A stretch of DNA of 64,000 nt from assembly GCF_001591505.1 (NCBI RefSeq), contig NZ_BCVA01000034.1, forward strand, positions 1-64,000, given 5' to 3'. A program made the position numbers and the translations under genes. Positions 62,626-64,000 of the stretch are shown here, one piece after another; position 1 is the first letter of the stretch; each line of letters opens with the position of its first letter. The DNA comes from Neobacillus niacini NBRC 15566. Lineage in GTDB: Bacteria > Bacillota > Bacilli > Bacillales > Cytobacillaceae. The notes under the pieces are model-generated. The model had not been told where the DNA came from, did not search any database, and was given only the letters and a program-made list of their open reading frames with translations.

Positions 62626-63378
62626 ATAGCCGAAGCCGGCTGATATTTCTTTGCTAATTGACAGTAAGGATTGGGAAAGCTCATTATTTTCATCTTGTGG
62701 GATAGATTCAGAAAAACCTACAACGGTTACGCTTCCGAGGAGTTTTCCCTGATAATTTAGAACTGGTATGGATACCGATGATACTGATGGTACCAGCGGT
62801 TCCCTTGCAAAGGCAATTTCTTTCTCACGTATAATACCACATTCTTCTTCAAGCTGACTTAGCTTTTCAGGAGGAATTTGCCTGTATTCTTTCTCTTTCC
62901 ATTCGCGAATCATTTGCTCTTCCATAAATGCCATAAACACTTTGCCTGAGGCAGATCGAATAGGAAGTATGGTTCCTATTTGAGCACCAATATTTATTCC
63001 GCGATTTTTATTATAATCTTTAATAATCATTGGTCCGCTATGTGTCCAGCTGGAGAAAAGAACGGTACTCGAAAATATATCGTTTATCTCATGGAGATAA
63101 GGAGAAATACGGTCGATCACATTTTCTTGGTCTACAGCAGCCATCCCATACTCAATCAACTTGCTCCCCAATACATATTCTCCTGTATCCTTGTAACGAA
63201 AGAGAAGGCCTAATTGTGTAAAGGTATTTAAGTATTTATAAAGATTACTTTTGGTAATCTGGGTTAATTCTTGAATTTCAGAAAATTTTAACGGCCTGCC
63301 TTGTTTGGCGATCGAATCTACAATGCCCATCCCTACTTCTAATGATTGGATGGTAGTTCCTTTTTTCATGACTTCCAT
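62617..63378 (-). CDS. IclR family transcriptional regulator
   Basis: 253 residues: N-terminal winged helix (about 8-70; GMGIVDSIAKQGRPLKFSEIQELTQITKSNLYKYLNTFTQLGLLFR) and a C-terminal IclR effector domain (about 80-250). IclR regulators usually control catabolic genes and bind small carboxylates. No catabolic gene is adjacent in the window. AGGAGG is 6 bases before the ATG. The adjacent TetR gene is divergent. Confidence 0.88.
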   Translation of the reverse strand: MEVMKKGTTIQSLEVGMGIVDSIAKQGRPLKFSEIQELTQITKSNLYKYLNTFTQLGLLFRYKDTGEYVLGSKLIEYGMAAVDQENVIDRISPYLHEINDIFSSTVLFSSWTHSGPMIIKDYNKNRGINIGAQIGTILPIRSASGKVFMAFMEEQMIREWKEKEYRQIPPEKLSQLEEECGIIREKEIAFAREPLVPSVSSVSIPVLNYQGKLLGSVTVVGFSESIPQDENNELSQSLLSISKEISAGFGYKK

Positions 63379-63516
63379 ATTGAACCTCCTAAAGACCCTA
63401 ATCCCTATATTATCATAGCTAGTGTTGTAAACAATTATAGTTAAATTCTTGAAAAATGGAAAATTTTATGGATATAGTAATAGAAAGACCTGTGATGAAG
63501 GAGTTTTACTATTAAA

Positions 63517-64000
63517 ATGGATACTAAATTACAGATAATTGAGACTTCGACACCTCTTTTCCAACATTATGGCTATAAGGGTGTAGGGGTAACCGAAATC
63601 ATAAAAGCTTGCAACATTTCAAAAGGTTCATTTTATCACCACTTTCCAGACGGAAAAGAAGAATTATTAATTGCCTGTCTTAAGTCGATTGATGAAAAAA
63701 TTACAACGCATATAACTGAGATTTTCAATCAATATCCTACTACTAAAGAAGCAGTGCGGGCGATGATCGATATATTGGTGAACGATTTTGAACAAGAAGG
63801 CAGGATTGTTATTTCTACCTTCACTAGCATTATAAGTGAAATAGGTTCCCTAAGTGAATCTGTGCGCAATGCCTGTTCGGACCTTTACCTGAAAATGCAA
63901 GCTATATATTCTGCAAAGTTAGAAGCAGACGGATTTTCAATAGAAAGTGCAAATTCTATTGCTCTCATGATGATTGCTTCTATAGAAGGTGCGATCATGC
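63517..64000 (+). CDS. TetR family regulator (LmrA/YxaF type), cut by the window edge
   Basis: The first 161 codons are present and open to the edge. The N-terminal helix-turn-helix GVGVTEIIKACNISKGSFYHHFPDGKEELL is typical of the YxaF/LmrA subgroup, which represses multidrug or quercetin-degradation genes. AAGGAG is 13 bases before the ATG, a rather long spacing. Target gene is probably to the right, outside the window. Confidence 0.8.
   Translation, partial: MDTKLQIIETSTPLFQHYGYKGVGVTEIIKACNISKGSFYHHFPDGKEELLIACLKSIDEKITTHITEIFNQYPTTKEAVRAMIDILVNDFEQEGRIVISTFTSIISEIGSLSESVRNACSDLYLKMQAIYSAKLEADGFSIESANSIALMMIASIEGAIM

Overview
The window is chromosomal DNA from a low-GC, endospore-forming member of the Bacillaceae. 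The right half follows the order I know from Bacillus subtilis between yfhD/yfhE and the bcp region: recX, yfhH, sspK, yfhJ, yfhP, mutY, fabL, sspE, ygaB, ygaC (ntdP), ygaD, ygaE, gsaB (hemL) and bcp. It carries two small acid-soluble spore protein genes (sspK, sspE) and a Spo0E-like phosphatase gene. Gene content (arginine cluster, des-desK-desR, a B-family heme-copper operon) suggests Neobacillus or a near relative; the genus is inference. I saw no tRNA, rRNA, CRISPR array, insertion sequence or prophage.

Layout. 1-530: about ten tandem 52-bp units, each able to form a hairpin. 570-4270: an operon for a B-family (ba3-like) heme-copper enzyme (subunits IIa, II, I), a Sco copper chaperone and a CtaG-like membrane protein, behind a near-consensus Fnr box. 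Subunit I has Asn where the oxidase active-site Tyr should be, so I read it as a CuA-type nitric oxide reductase (bNOR) rather than an oxygen reductase. 4.3-6.5 kb: a methyltransferase, a short UvrC/Cho-like nuclease and a DoxX protein. 6.7-9.7 kb: the cold/membrane-fluidity module des-desK-desR. 9.8-10.6 kb: a MerR/TipAS regulator. 10.8-21.7 kb: a signalling block with three c-di-GMP proteins (REC-PAS-GGDEF-EAL-LuxR, PAS-PAS-GGDEF-EAL-PilZ, PAS-PAS-GGDEF), a hybrid histidine kinase, CheR and a Spo0E-like protein. 22.9-27.75 kb: an uncharacterised molybdenum-enzyme operon (b-type membrane cytochrome, molybdopterin subunit, four-cluster ferredoxin, Tat-type Rieske protein, small membrane protein, truncated haemoglobin). 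27.8-28.9 kb: an Mrp-like ATPase and a small partner. 29.1-41.5 kb: arginine biosynthesis, argCJBD-carAB-argF and argGH, with ARG boxes and a cre site. 41.5-43.8 kb: a nitrilase-family hydrolase and two GNAT acetyltransferases. 43.8-64 kb: the yfh/yga region, with a stand-alone glutamate synthase large subunit (gltB type) between ygaE and hemL, a K+ channel, an IclR regulator and a TetR regulator cut off by the right edge.

How it fits together. Two regions point to nitrogen-oxide chemistry under low oxygen: the Fnr-linked bNOR-like operon, and the Mo/Rieske operon, whose Mo subunit carries a Nap/Nas-type Cys ligand motif and which ends in a truncated haemoglobin gene. The arginine and glutamate synthase genes carry cre-like sites, suggesting carbon control of nitrogen anabolism. 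The c-di-GMP block may link sensing to a motile/sessile or sporulation choice.
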